Shown here one piece after another: positions 44,777 through 53,514 of a stretch of DNA of 64,000 nucleotides. Source of the DNA: JABDPF01 sp037384065. Lineage in GTDB: Bacteria; Pseudomonadota; Gammaproteobacteria; Xanthomonadales; SZUA-36. Under the pieces are notes generated by a model. The model saw only the letters and a program-made list of their open reading frames with translations. It searched no databases and had not been told where the DNA came from. Each line of letters opens with the position of its first letter. Position 1 is the stretch's first letter. The stretch covers positions 1-64,000 of the forward strand of contig JARROJ010000002.1 in NCBI GenBank assembly GCA_037384065.1. Direction: 5' to 3'. The translations under genes and the position numbers were made by a program.

Positions 44777-45995
44777 TGCCTCCGCTTTCGGGCTCGGGCT
44801 CAGGCTCGGGCTCCGGGGGCGCTTCGCCGAGTTCTTCCACCGTCACGGTCGCTTTTTCCTGGTTCACGAGATCCTGTTTGAGCTTCATCTCCTGCAGCTG
44901 AAGGAGCAGTTCCGGGCTGACGTATCGGGCGGTCGGCGACTTGGCGATGATGCGCGACGAATTGGCCAGACTCGGCCCGGCGATGGAGGCGCTGCCGTCG
45001 GACGTGGTCCGGGTCGTCGTCGCGTCCAGGAGCGCCGCGCTGTTGCTCGCGAAACTGCCTCCGATGCGCGGGTGGCTGCCATACAGGTCCGTCACGGTCC
45101 AGTCGTCGATGTTGGGGCGGATCCGGGTCGCGGCTTGCAGATCGTCTTTTTCCGGGGGTTCGAGGTACGCCAGCAGGTGCTCCTTGAGGTCCGCGTCAAA
45201 ATCCGGGAAATAGTTTTCGTTCCGCTCGTACAGGCTGGACACTTCGAAATCGTCCCGTCGCCCCGGAAAGGTCCCGCGATTGGAGTTGATGAACTCGGCC
45301 GCGTTTCGGGCGAGGTTTTTCCAGACGTTGGCCCCGGTGTAAGCGCTCTTCCGGATACTGGGCCCACCGATAATGCCCTGGTAGAGGCCGTACATGATGA
45401 GCGGATTGTTGTCGTAATTCGGATCCAGGATGCCGTGTTGGATGTCGTTCAGGCTCAATGGCACACCGGCGACATTGAGCAGCTTCTTCGAGAGGATCGA
45501 CTTCCGGCCGGTCAGCACCCTCTTCAGGCTGCGCTTGGGATAGATCTTGGTGACCTCGTTGATCACGGTCAGGTTGTAGAGGTTGATCCAGTAGGCCAAC
45601 TGTTCATCGCGCGAGAAGTTCTCGAGAGGCACCTCACCGGGAATCGATTCGTAGTTTCGCAGCAGGGTCTCGAGCAGTTCACGGTTGTTCTCGTCCTCCT
45701 TGAAGAATTCGAAGTAGAACCGGTTCCCTTCCCTGCTGGTCCGGCTCTTGATCGGCGCCTTCATTCGGGTGCCGGTCTGGGCGACTGGCGCCTCCGCGAC
45801 CTTGCGGCTCGAACGCCCGACGTCCACAACCAGGTTTTTATAGAGCAGGTTGAGATCGTCGTAAAAGATTTTGTAACTGGACGCGGGATCGAACCCCCTG
45901 AATTTCTCAAACGGATCCGCTCCCTGATCGGCCCCGGCTGGGGTCCATGGAACCGAAACGAGCAGAACGATCAGGAACGGGGAAATGAATTTCAT
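44769..45995 (-). CDS. Secreted DUF547 protein
   Basis: A 408-residue exported protein. The signal peptide ends near PAGA (about residue 22), and the DUF547 core is seen in LAYWINLYNLTVINEVTKIY and VPLSLNDIQHGIL (about residues 130-200). A Pro-Glu repeat forms the C-terminal tail. AGGAGT lies just before ATG 45995; the frame stays open upstream without conserved sequence. DUF547 has no established activity, though it resembles papain-like folds. It is paired with the transglutaminase-like lipoprotein. Confidence 0.85.
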   Translation of the reverse strand: MKFISPFLIVLLVSVPWTPAGADQGADPFEKFRGFDPASSYKIFYDDLNLLYKNLVVDVGRSSRKVAEAPVAQTGTRMKAPIKSRTSREGNRFYFEFFKEDENNRELLETLLRNYESIPGEVPLENFSRDEQLAYWINLYNLTVINEVTKIYPKRSLKRVLTGRKSILSKKLLNVAGVPLSLNDIQHGILDPNYDNNPLIMYGLYQGIIGGPSIRKSAYTGANVWKNLARNAAEFINSNRGTFPGRRDDFEVSSLYERNENYFPDFDADLKEHLLAYLEPPEKDDLQAATRIRPNIDDWTVTDLYGSHPRIGGSFASNSAALLDATTTRTTSDGSASIAGPSLANSSRIIAKSPTARYVSPELLLQLQEMKLKQDLVNQEKATVTVEELGEAPPEPEPEPEPESGGND

Positions 45996-46102
45996 GAAAT
46001 TACTCCTGGCGTGAACCGCCAAATTTGTCGCGGACCGGGTCCGCGGACGGACCCGTAACCGGGCGGTGAATTCCGGCGCGTTTGCCATTATACTTTTCGC
46101 CC

Positions 46103-46642
46103 ATGCGAAAGGGCAAAAACCACCGTCACCCCGCGCGACCGGCGATATTCAAGGGCCTGGCGTCGTTGTTGCTCCTGGCAATGAGCCTCGCGACCGCAAA
46201 CGCCGACGCGGCGCGAAGCGTTCGCGACCTGATGGCGCCGGGCGACTTCGACGCCTCGGGGCTCGAAAAACTCAGTGACGATGAGCTGAACCATCTCAGC
46301 CAGTGGATCGAACGGTATCGGGCGGGGGCGGTCGACGGACCACCGGTACCGCCCAAAAGGCCCTCGCAGATGACGGAGAGCGAACTCGACGAGTACCAGC
46401 AGGAGAAACAGGAAGAGCGGGACTTCAAGCTGGTCGCGAAGGTCATTCCGGCATTCCGGGGATGGTCCGGGAAAACGGTTTTCCATCTCGACAACGGCCA
46501 GGTCTGGCAACAGCGCCAGGTCGGAAAAATGCGCTACAACGGCGACGACTCGACGATCATCGTCACCCGGAACCTGATGGGACGCTATGTCCTTACGCAT
46601 CTGGACTCGGACCGCTCGGTGGGCGTAAAGCGAATTCGCTGA
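46103..46642 (+). CDS. Secreted hypothetical protein with C-terminal beta domain
   Basis: A 179-residue protein with a basic N-terminus and a signal peptide ending near NADAA (about residue 37). A helical, charged segment follows (LEKLSDDELNHLSQWIERY, then a KQEERDFK stretch), then a small beta domain with FRGWSGKTVFHLDNGQVWQQ, a pattern I recall from uncharacterised periplasmic proteins of Xanthomonadales. No catalytic motif is visible. A TATACT -10 lies at 46089-46094. It is divergent from the DUF547 gene and convergent with the cytidylyltransferase-like gene. Confidence 0.75.
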   Translation: MRKGKNHRHPARPAIFKGLASLLLLAMSLATANADAARSVRDLMAPGDFDASGLEKLSDDELNHLSQWIERYRAGAVDGPPVPPKRPSQMTESELDEYQQEKQEERDFKLVAKVIPAFRGWSGKTVFHLDNGQVWQQRQVGKMRYNGDDSTIIVTRNLMGRYVLTHLDSDRSVGVKRIR

Positions 46643-46647
46643 GGGCG

Positions 46648-47262
46648 TCAGTCCCGAGCCCGCAACGCTTCCAGGTCCTCGGGCCGGTCGAGATCTTCGG
46701 CCGCGTTCGGCAGTTCGACGAATTCCACGTCGTCCATGTGCTGGTCGATCACCTGACGCGCGCCGCGGTCCGGCGGAATCGCCTTGAGTTCCTGCAGCAG
46801 GCGCGTCGGGAAAATGACGGGCGGCCCGGTCACGAACGCGCGCCCCTCCCTCCAGCAGGCCAGAACGATGCGCTGCGGCTGGGTCCGCCACCGCTCGACC
46901 AGGCGATCCAGGTCGGCGCCGCGCAGTTGCCACTGATCACAGACCATCAGCAGGACACCGTCCGCCGAACGGCTCAGCGCGCGGGCCCCGGCCGCGATCG
47001 AAGCGCCCATGCCACTCGCCCAGTCGCGATTGAAAACCGTTTCCACGGGCAGGTTTTCAAGTCGGGCTGCGACCTGCTGCGCCTCGCAGCCGGTAACGAC
47101 GATCAAACGCTCCGGTTCGAGTCCGAGCGCCAGTCGCGCGGCTCGCCGGACCAGGCACTCGCCGCGGAATTCGACCAGCTGTTTCGACTCCCCGAGACGC
47201 GACGAGGGGCCTGCGGCCAACAGGATCACGGCCAGGCTCGTTTTTTGCGCGGTCTCAGTCAA
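46648..47262 (-). CDS. mocA: MocA-like nucleotidyltransferase for molybdenum cofactor
   Basis: A 204-residue cytosolic enzyme expected to convert molybdenum-molybdopterin to a cytidine dinucleotide form. The nucleotide-binding motif LLAAGPSSRLGESKQL is at the N-terminus and LMVCDQWQL carries the metal-binding aspartate. The serine-leucine-glycine spacing fits MocA more than the guanylyl enzyme MobA. The TTG start is supported by GGAG seven bases upstream and by the overlap with the stop of the xdhC-type gene. No molybdo-hydroxylase is nearby. Confidence 0.87.
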   Translation of the reverse strand: MTETAQKTSLAVILLAAGPSSRLGESKQLVEFRGECLVRRAARLALGLEPERLIVVTGCEAQQVAARLENLPVETVFNRDWASGMGASIAAGARALSRSADGVLLMVCDQWQLRGADLDRLVERWRTQPQRIVLACWREGRAFVTGPPVIFPTRLLQELKAIPPDRGARQVIDQHMDDVEFVELPNAAEDLDRPEDLEALRARD

Positions 47263-48304
47263 TGTCGTGCTCCGTGAGGGAACGGCCGTCCCGGCCGTTC
47301 AGGACGGCATGGATTTCAGCGGCGATCGAAACGGCGATCGCCGCCGGAAGCTCCGCGCCGATATCCAGTCCGACCGGTCCGTGCACGAAAAGATCCGTGC
47401 AACCGGCCATTTCCTGCAGGCGGCCACGCCGGGCGCGCGGACCGAGCAGGCCCACGTAGCGCGGCTGCGCGGCCGCGAGTTGTCGCAGGTAGTCGGCATC
47501 GTTCTCCAGGTGGTGACTCATGACGACCGCAGCGTCGACCTGCCTGAGGTCGACGGCGGCATCCAGCGCGGGCGGCCGGCACCGCACCACCCGGCATTTC
47601 GCCGGAAAGCGGTCGGCGCGGGCGAAGGCCGGGCGGTGATCGGTAACGACCACTTCCCAGTCCAGTTCCGCCAGGATCCGCGCCAGCGGCACGGCGTCGG
47701 GTCCGCCGCCGCACAACAGCACGCGAACCGGAGCCGGCGCATGAATCAGCATGACCTCAACGCCCGCTTCGTCCGCAAGCCGGCGACTGCGCCAGTCCGG
47801 CCAGTCCCGCGCCGCCGATTCGAGAACCGCGCGCAACGCGGGCGCGCCGGTAAACGCACCGGCGGCGTCGAGAGCGGCGATCCGCCCGCCCGCGTCGCCC
47901 AGCGACACGGCCAGCAGGACCGCTTGCCGCCGGGCGTGCGCATCGGCGAGCCGCTGCAACACGTCCAGCCCCTCGGCGCGCGAAAGGCGTTGCAATTGCA
48001 GGTGAATGACGCCGTCGCAGCCGATGCCGAGGTTCCAGACCAGGTCGTCACCGGCGCTCATGTCGTAGGTGACCTGTGCGGGTTCTCCCGACGCGAACAC
48101 GGCCTGCGCGTGCTCCGCCAGATCGCCCTCCAGGCAACCGCCGGAGATCAGGCCGGCGAAGGCGCCGTCCGCGGCGATCAGCATCATGGCTCCGGGCTTG
48201 CGGTAGGTGGAACCTTCCGTGGCGATGACGGTGGCGAGCACGAGCGCTTCGTCGTCCGCGCGGTCGCGACGGAACTCGAGCAGGGCCGGCAATCCAAGGT
48301 GCAC
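47255..48304 (-). CDS. xdhC: XdhC/CoxF-family molybdo-hydroxylase maturation protein
   Basis: A 349-residue accessory protein that inserts sulfurated molybdenum cofactor into xanthine-dehydrogenase-type enzymes. The N-terminal part has the family segment VIATEGSTYRKPGAMMLI and GGCLEGDLAEHA; the C-terminal NAD-like fold includes VLLCGGGPDAVPLARI and VVMSHHLENDADYL with YVGLLGPRARR. It overlaps the MocA-like gene by eight bases. The enzyme it serves must be encoded elsewhere. The start is GTG 48304. Confidence 0.9.
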   Translation of the reverse strand: MHLGLPALLEFRRDRADDEALVLATVIATEGSTYRKPGAMMLIAADGAFAGLISGGCLEGDLAEHAQAVFASGEPAQVTYDMSAGDDLVWNLGIGCDGVIHLQLQRLSRAEGLDVLQRLADAHARRQAVLLAVSLGDAGGRIAALDAAGAFTGAPALRAVLESAARDWPDWRSRRLADEAGVEVMLIHAPAPVRVLLCGGGPDAVPLARILAELDWEVVVTDHRPAFARADRFPAKCRVVRCRPPALDAAVDLRQVDAAVVMSHHLENDADYLRQLAAAQPRYVGLLGPRARRGRLQEMAGCTDLFVHGPVGLDIGAELPAAIAVSIAAEIHAVLNGRDGRSLTEHDID

Positions 48305-48377
48305 GTGCGACTCCGGGGTCGAAAACCCAATGATACCCGCAAACGGCGCCGTTCGCGGTCAGACCGTCAGCGGAAGA

Positions 48378-49232
48378 TCAGCGGGTGAACGGCGAGCGCA
48401 GGTTGACCGTAATGGCCCGGTACGCGCCGTTACTGCTCCATTTGTACGCGAGCCCGATCTGCTCGAAGCCGATGAAACCGAAACCGATCTTGCCGCCCTC
48501 GCGCGCGAGCGCGAGACCGAGTTCCCATTCGTCACGCACGGTCACGACCTCCTGCGGACCAATATGGAACTCCATTTCGTCGAACATGTAGCTGTACGTC
48601 AGGTGCCCGTTCAGCCGGGCGGGCGCGCCGCCCAGCGTGAGTGTCGACGATCGCGTGCTGCCCTCGAAACCGACGAGCGCCGAACCGTAATGGCCGCGAC
48701 CTTCGTAATCCGGCTTGTACCCGGCCAGCGAAACCGAACCCAGCAGGGCCAGGTTCCGTCCGTCGCTTTCCGCCAGCGTGTAGTGACTGCGGACCCCTCC
48801 GTAATAGATGCGCGCCCATTCGCGCGAACTGCGTTCGTACCCGAGCCCGAAATGCGCATGCGGTCGCAACCGCCAGCGCTCCGACATCGGAATTTCGACC
48901 GCGACGCCCGGGGTAAACGTCACCGTGCCGTAGTTGTCGAAATCGATGAAGTCCGGCGCATCCTCGAGGCGATGCAGACCGAAGGCCACCGGGTAGAGAA
49001 TCTCGATACCGGGCGTGCGCGCGCCGCTGCCGTCCCAGACCGGTTCGCGCAGGACCTGTCGCGGCGGCACCCGGAAGATGAACGCTTCACGGTTAGCGCT
49101 GACGCGGTACCAACCGGTGCCGAAGAACGCCGCCGTCGCCCAGTGCACCTGCCGGGCCGCGTCGGACTCGACCGATTGCGCCGCGAGCGGAGCGGCGAAA
49201 ACCAACAGCAGCAGGACGGCGAAGCGGCGCAC
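48378..49232 (-). CDS. Outer-membrane beta-barrel protein, uncharacterised
   Basis: A 284-residue protein with a short signal peptide (ending LAAQS, about residue 20) and alternating amphipathic strands rich in Tyr, Gly and Arg over its whole length, as in outer-membrane barrels. The C-terminus (NLRSPFTR) lacks the usual final aromatic, so proper barrel insertion is less certain than for the protein at 8.0-8.9 kb. I recognise no family. It is divergent from the acetyltransferase gene. Confidence 0.7.
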   Translation of the reverse strand: MRRFAVLLLLVFAAPLAAQSVESDAARQVHWATAAFFGTGWYRVSANREAFIFRVPPRQVLREPVWDGSGARTPGIEILYPVAFGLHRLEDAPDFIDFDNYGTVTFTPGVAVEIPMSERWRLRPHAHFGLGYERSSREWARIYYGGVRSHYTLAESDGRNLALLGSVSLAGYKPDYEGRGHYGSALVGFEGSTRSSTLTLGGAPARLNGHLTYSYMFDEMEFHIGPQEVVTVRDEWELGLALAREGGKIGFGFIGFEQIGLAYKWSSNGAYRAITVNLRSPFTR

Positions 49233-49247
49233 AAACGACCCTCGATC

Positions 49248-49256
49248 TGGGATAAT
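49248..49256 (+). promoter_or_regulatory. Extended -10 promoter candidate for acetyltransferase operon
   Basis: TGGGATAAT, identical to the element before arginine deiminase, lies 51 bp upstream of the acetyltransferase ATG in the gap between two divergent genes. No clear -35. Confidence 0.35.
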
Positions 49257-49307
49257 GCCATCCTACCCGAAGTGACATCGCCTGACCCGGCCACGATCGA
49301 GAGCCCC

Positions 49308-49799
49308 ATGAGCGAGCAAAACGAACTGCATATTCTGCCGGCCACGCGGGACGACGCGCGCGAGGTGATGTCCTGGTTCACGGACGCCGAGAGCGTCATG
49401 CTGTGGGGCAGCCCGTTCACGCGCTTCCCGTTGCGCGAGGAGACGTTCTTCATCGATACCGAGTGGGAGGAAATCGCATCGCGCGTCGCGCGCGACGACG
49501 AAGGCCACCTGGTCGCCTTCGGCCAGTTCTATCCCAAGCTCGGCCGCTGCCACCTCGCGCGGCTGGTGGTGAATCCGGCATTCCGGCGCCGCGGGCTGGG
49601 TGTGCGCTTCATCGGCGAGTTGATGACGCACGGGGGCGCGGCGCTGCAGACGGACGAATTTTCGCTGTACGTGATGACCGCCAACAAGGCGGCCTGGGCC
49701 TGTTACAAGAAACTCGGCTTCCACATGGAACCCTATCCGCACAACGACCCGCACCTCGACAACTGCGTGTTCATGGTCGCAGAGCGCGGCGCATCGTGA
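49308..49799 (+). CDS. GNAT-family N-acetyltransferase
   Basis: A 163-residue acetyl-CoA-dependent transferase. The acetyl-CoA loop is RLVVNPAFRRRGLGVRFIGEL (given in parts: VVNPAFRRRGLG then VRFIGEL) near residue 88, and the C-terminal NKAAWACYKKLGF is the usual last helix. The acceptor cannot be predicted. ATG 49308 is chosen as the start that matches the family N-terminus. Its TGA overlaps the GTG of the MOSC gene. Confidence 0.87.
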   Translation: MSEQNELHILPATRDDAREVMSWFTDAESVMLWGSPFTRFPLREETFFIDTEWEEIASRVARDDEGHLVAFGQFYPKLGRCHLARLVVNPAFRRRGLGVRFIGELMTHGGAALQTDEFSLYVMTANKAAWACYKKLGFHMEPYPHNDPHLDNCVFMVAERGAS

Positions 49800-50656
49800 C
49801 GGCGCGCCCCGCGGTCAGCGTCACCGGGCTCACGGTCTACCCGGTCAAGTCGATGCGCGGTATCCCGCTGAAGCAGGCGCGGCTGACGCCTAAAGGGCTC
49901 GAGCACGATCGCCGTTTCATGGTGACGCGCACGAACGGCCGGTTCGTCACGCAGCGGGACATGCCGCGACTGGCCCTGGTGGAACCGCGCCTGGAAAAAG
50001 CCGGCGTGACCCTGTCGGCGCCGGGCATGGACCCGCTCGCCGTTCCCTTCGCGCACGCTGGCGGCGAACCGGCGACGGTTCGCATCTGGGGGCAGGATTG
50101 TGCGGCGATCGACCAGGGCGAAACGGTCGCGCAGTGGCTGCGCGATGCGCTGCGAAGCCCGGAACCGCTGCGCCTGGTGGCCATGGCCCCGGGGTTCGTG
50201 CGGCCGCAGGGCAAACCCGCGGATCTCGGCGCCGACACGCATACCGTGTTCGCCGACGCGGCGCCGTTCCTCGTCGCCAACGAAGCGTCGCTGGCGACGC
50301 TCAACCGCACCCTCGTCGAAGACGGGCGCGACCCCGTGCCGATGAACCGATTCCGCCCCAATATCGTACTCGAAGGCCCGACAGCCTTCGCCGAGCACGC
50401 TGCAGGAACCGTGGCGGGTCCGGGCTACGCGCTGCGGCTGGCCCATCCCTGCCAGCGCTGCGTGGTCACGACGATCGATCAGGCCACGGCCCGGCGAGAC
50501 CCCGAACGCGAACCCTACCGCACCCTGGTTCGACTCAACCCGATGCCGGGTCGGCCGGACGCACCGGCCTTCGGCCAGAACGCCGCGCTGGCCTCGGGCC
50601 CGGACGCGACGATCCGCGTCGGCGACCGGGTGACCCTGACCGGAACGACGAAATGA
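49796..50656 (+). CDS. MOSC-domain protein with N-terminal beta barrel
   Basis: A 286-residue protein with the MOSC_N domain (VTGLTVYPVKSMRGIPL, about residues 8-120) and MOSC domain (about 130-280). The conserved cysteine lies in HPCQRCVVTTID, and NRFRPNIVLEG is typical of the family that binds molybdenum cofactor, such as YcbX, which reduces N-hydroxylated compounds. The start is GTG 49796, coupled to the upstream gene. It lies 1.5 kb from the mocA/xdhC-type genes, again pointing to molybdenum enzymology in this stretch. Confidence 0.9.
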   Translation: MTARPAVSVTGLTVYPVKSMRGIPLKQARLTPKGLEHDRRFMVTRTNGRFVTQRDMPRLALVEPRLEKAGVTLSAPGMDPLAVPFAHAGGEPATVRIWGQDCAAIDQGETVAQWLRDALRSPEPLRLVAMAPGFVRPQGKPADLGADTHTVFADAAPFLVANEASLATLNRTLVEDGRDPVPMNRFRPNIVLEGPTAFAEHAAGTVAGPGYALRLAHPCQRCVVTTIDQATARRDPEREPYRTLVRLNPMPGRPDAPAFGQNAALASGPDATIRVGDRVTLTGTTK

Positions 50657-51948
50657 AGCACCCGAAACGATTCCTTCTGCTGGCCTGCCTGCTCCTGAGC
50701 GTCGCCCTGCCCGCGGCGGAACCTCCGCCCGATGCCGCCGCTGCACCGCTCGACGTGCCGGCGGAGACGACGCTCGACCCCGCGCAGACCGTCCGGGAAC
50801 TCGAATTGCTGGCCGCGCCCATGACCCTGGAGCAACTCGAAAAGGAGGCCGCGCGGTGGCAGGAACTCGTCCAGCAGTCGATGGCGCGCATCGCGAACCT
50901 GAAAGTGGCTGCGCTGAGCGCGGAGGGCGAAGAGGCCGAACGCCTGCTAACGGCGATCAACGAAAACGCCAGCGAGCGCAATACGCTGATCGGTCAGGCC
51001 CGCGTCATCCTCGACTCGATGGAACTCAAGGGCGCGGACCCGGAGCTGCTCAAAGGCTACCGGCAATACGTGTCCGGCGCGCTGGCGGCCGAGATCAAGG
51101 CCACCGACTTCCGCACCACGGTCCGTGAAATCGTCGACTGGGCGGCGTCCCGCGACGGCGGTATCGGTTTCATGCTCAAGTCGGCCGGCATCGTCGTCGC
51201 CCTCGTCATACTGTGGCTGGTCGCCCGGCTGGTCCGCGCCCTGGCGGCGCGCGGAATCCGCCGCATGACCCGCCTGTCCCACCTGTTGCAGGAGTTTCTG
51301 CTCAAGACCGTCTTCTGGCTGTCGTTCCTGGTCGGCCTGTTGATCGTGCTCTCCATGCTGGGTGTCAACATCACCCCGCTGTTCGCAGTCGTCGGCGGCG
51401 CCAGCTTCATCCTGGCCTTCGCCATGCAGGAAACCCTGGGTAACCTCGCCTCGGGCCTGATGATCATGATCAACAAGCCGTTCGACGTCGGCGACCTGAT
51501 CAACACCAACAGCGTGCTCGGCAAGGTCGAGTCGGTGAGCATCGTCTCGACCACGGTGCGCACCATCGACAACCAGGTGGTGATCCTGCCCAACTCCTCG
51601 GTCTGGGGCAGCATCATCACGAACGTCACCGTCAGCCCGACCCGGAGGGTGGACCTGGTGTTCGGTATCGGGTACGGCGACGACATCGACAAGGCAAGCA
51701 GCGTGCTCGAGCGCGTGGTGCGCGCGCATCCGATGGTGCTCGAGGATCCCGAGCCCGTGATCAAGGTGCACGAACTGGCCGATTCCTCGGTCAATTTCGT
51801 GGTCCGGCCGTGGGCCGAAACCGAGAACTACTGGCAGGTTTACTGGGACCTGACGCGACAGGTCAAACAGGCCTTCGACGCCGAGGGGATCACGATCCCG
51901 TTCCCGCAACGCGACGTGCACTTCTACCGCGAGACGCCGGAATCCTGA
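50653..51948 (+). CDS. MscS-type mechanosensitive ion channel
   Basis: A 431-residue inner-membrane channel that releases solutes on osmotic downshock. It has a signal peptide (about residues 1-21), an extended periplasmic helical domain (about 30-170), then three membrane helices. The pore helix has GGASFILAFAMQETLGNLASG, split by the conserved glycine-alanine pattern, and the beta domain follows with NKPFDVGDLI and VVILPNSSVWGSIITN. ATG overlaps the MOSC stop (ATGA). A medium-size member with an added periplasmic region. Confidence 0.92.
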   Translation: MKHPKRFLLLACLLLSVALPAAEPPPDAAAAPLDVPAETTLDPAQTVRELELLAAPMTLEQLEKEAARWQELVQQSMARIANLKVAALSAEGEEAERLLTAINENASERNTLIGQARVILDSMELKGADPELLKGYRQYVSGALAAEIKATDFRTTVREIVDWAASRDGGIGFMLKSAGIVVALVILWLVARLVRALAARGIRRMTRLSHLLQEFLLKTVFWLSFLVGLLIVLSMLGVNITPLFAVVGGASFILAFAMQETLGNLASGLMIMINKPFDVGDLINTNSVLGKVESVSIVSTTVRTIDNQVVILPNSSVWGSIITNVTVSPTRRVDLVFGIGYGDDIDKASSVLERVVRAHPMVLEDPEPVIKVHELADSSVNFVVRPWAETENYWQVYWDLTRQVKQAFDAEGITIPFPQRDVHFYRETPES

Positions 51949-51967
51949 CGGCGCGGCGACGGGCGAA

Positions 51968-52627
51968 TCAGTCGCGGTTGAACAGTTGGTCGAGTTTCTG
52001 GGCCGCCTTCGCCTTCATCAGTTCGATCGCGGCCGCCTTTGCGGCCTCGTCCAGGATTTCGCGGGCGATTTGCTGGCCGACTTCCTGGGGCGTACCGCGA
52101 ATCTCGCGCAGTTCGACCGTATCCACTCGAAGATCCGTGTAGAGGTCCAGGGTCGTCGATTCGAGCGCGGCGCGTGACGAGTTCATCCGGAAATGATGTA
52201 TGACGATGACCGGCGGCGCGGCGGAGTCGTCCTGCGGCGACGTGACGTCCTGCTCGGCGGCACGCAGCAACCGATCGATATTGGTGTCGCCATCGATTTC
52301 CTCGATCACCATCTCCGGATTTTCGATGACCACCCGGCGAACCTCCAGGGTGCCGTAGTCGACCGCGGCCTCGATGCCCCGCAGCGTGAGCGCATTGGGA
52401 TTCCGGAAACCGGCCGGGTTGGCGATCTCGATGTCGCTGATGGTCAGCGAACCGTTTTTCAGATCGGTCCGAACGGCCCCGACCCGAACCTCGGTGCCCA
52501 GCGAACGCTCGGCAACCTGTTCGATCTGCTGCCGAATGACGCCGTCGAGACGAAAGGTCAGGAAATACCAGGCCCCGCCCGCGGCGACGAGCAGCAACAG
52601 CAAGAGAATACCGATGATTTTTTTCAT
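51968..52627 (-). CDS. Short AsmA-like membrane-anchored protein
   Basis: A 219-residue protein with an N-terminal inner-membrane anchor (residues 3-24) and a periplasmic part beginning VIRQQIEQVAERSLGTEVRVGAV, then SLTISDIEIANPAGF and the strand-rich TLRGIEAAVDYGTL. These are the features of the N-terminal portion of AsmA/DUF748 proteins, but members usually exceed 500 residues, so this is a stand-alone, short form. It ends in an amphipathic lysine/alanine-rich helix. Function unknown. It is divergent from ubiE and convergent with the mscS-type gene. Confidence 0.72.
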   Translation of the reverse strand: MKKIIGILLLLLLVAAGGAWYFLTFRLDGVIRQQIEQVAERSLGTEVRVGAVRTDLKNGSLTISDIEIANPAGFRNPNALTLRGIEAAVDYGTLEVRRVVIENPEMVIEEIDGDTNIDRLLRAAEQDVTSPQDDSAAPPVIVIHHFRMNSSRAALESTTLDLYTDLRVDTVELREIRGTPQEVGQQIAREILDEAAKAAAIELMKAKAAQKLDQLFNRD

Positions 52628-52729
52628 GCGACCCCTCCCGAACGCGGTAAGGCTTCATTTTCCTTGCCCGTGACCCGCACGTCCAGTGCGCCGGCGCAAA
52701 GGCGGTTACCCGCCGCCCGGTTGCGGCGC

Positions 52730-52735
52730 TACAAT
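52730..52735 (+). promoter_or_regulatory. -10 candidate of the ubiE-ubiJ-ubiB operon
   Basis: TACAAT at 52730-52735, 22 bp before the ubiE ATG. A weak TTACCC lies 18 bp further upstream. Confidence 0.3.
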
Positions 52736-52756
52736 AAGCGCTCCCGAGGACACGCC

Positions 52757-53512
52757 ATGACCCAGCAAAGCGACAAAACGACACATTTCGGCTACCGCGA
52801 GGTACCGGTGGAAGAAAAGGCCAGCCTGGTCCACGAGGTTTTTCGTTCCGTGGCCGGTAATTACGACCTGATGAACGACCTGATGTCGCTGGGCGTCCAC
52901 CGCGCCTGGAAAGCGGACTTCGCCGCGCACAGCGGCGTGCAGACCGGCGATCGCGTGCTGGACCTGGCCGGCGGAACCGGCGACATTTCCGCGCTGATGA
53001 GCCGCCGCGTCGGCGATGCCGGGCTGGTGGTGCTGACCGACATCAACGAGGCGATGCTGGACGTCGGGCGGCGCCGCCTGGAAGACCGCGGCATCGTCAG
53101 CAACATCCGCTGCGCCCTGGTCGACGCGGAGCACCTGCCGTTTCGTGACGGCGAGTTCGACGCGGTCACCATCGCCTTCGGCCTGCGCAACGTCACCGAC
53201 AAGGATGCCGCCCTGCGCGAGATGCGCCGCGTCCTGCGACCGGGCGGGCGCGCGTTGATCCTCGAATTCTCGCAGGTCCGGGCCGAGCCCCTCAAGCCGC
53301 TGTACGAGGCCTGGTCGTTCAACGTGCTGCCGCTGCTCGGCAAGCTGGTCGCCAACGACGAGGCGAGCTACCGCTACCTCGCCGAGAGCATCCGCAAGCA
53401 CCCGCCGCAGGAAGAACTGGCGGAAATGATGCGCACGGCGGGCTTCGCCGAGGTGCGCTACCGGAACCTGACCGGCGGCATCGTCGCGATCCACGTTGGC
53501 ACGAGGTCCTGA
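52757..53512 (+). CDS. ubiE: Ubiquinone/menaquinone C-methyltransferase UbiE
   Basis: Adds the C2 methyl group in ubiquinone synthesis. 251 residues, with the family start THFGYREVPVEEKASLVHEVF, the NYDLMNDLMSLGVHRAWK segment and SAM site VLDLAGGTGDIS. ATG 52757 is preceded by GAGGA. It is the first of a three-gene operon with ubiJ (2-bp gap) and ubiB (overlap). Confidence 0.97.
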   Translation: MTQQSDKTTHFGYREVPVEEKASLVHEVFRSVAGNYDLMNDLMSLGVHRAWKADFAAHSGVQTGDRVLDLAGGTGDISALMSRRVGDAGLVVLTDINEAMLDVGRRRLEDRGIVSNIRCALVDAEHLPFRDGEFDAVTIAFGLRNVTDKDAALREMRRVLRPGGRALILEFSQVRAEPLKPLYEAWSFNVLPLLGKLVANDEASYRYLAESIRKHPPQEELAEMMRTAGFAEVRYRNLTGGIVAIHVGTRS

Positions 53513-53514
53513 CC

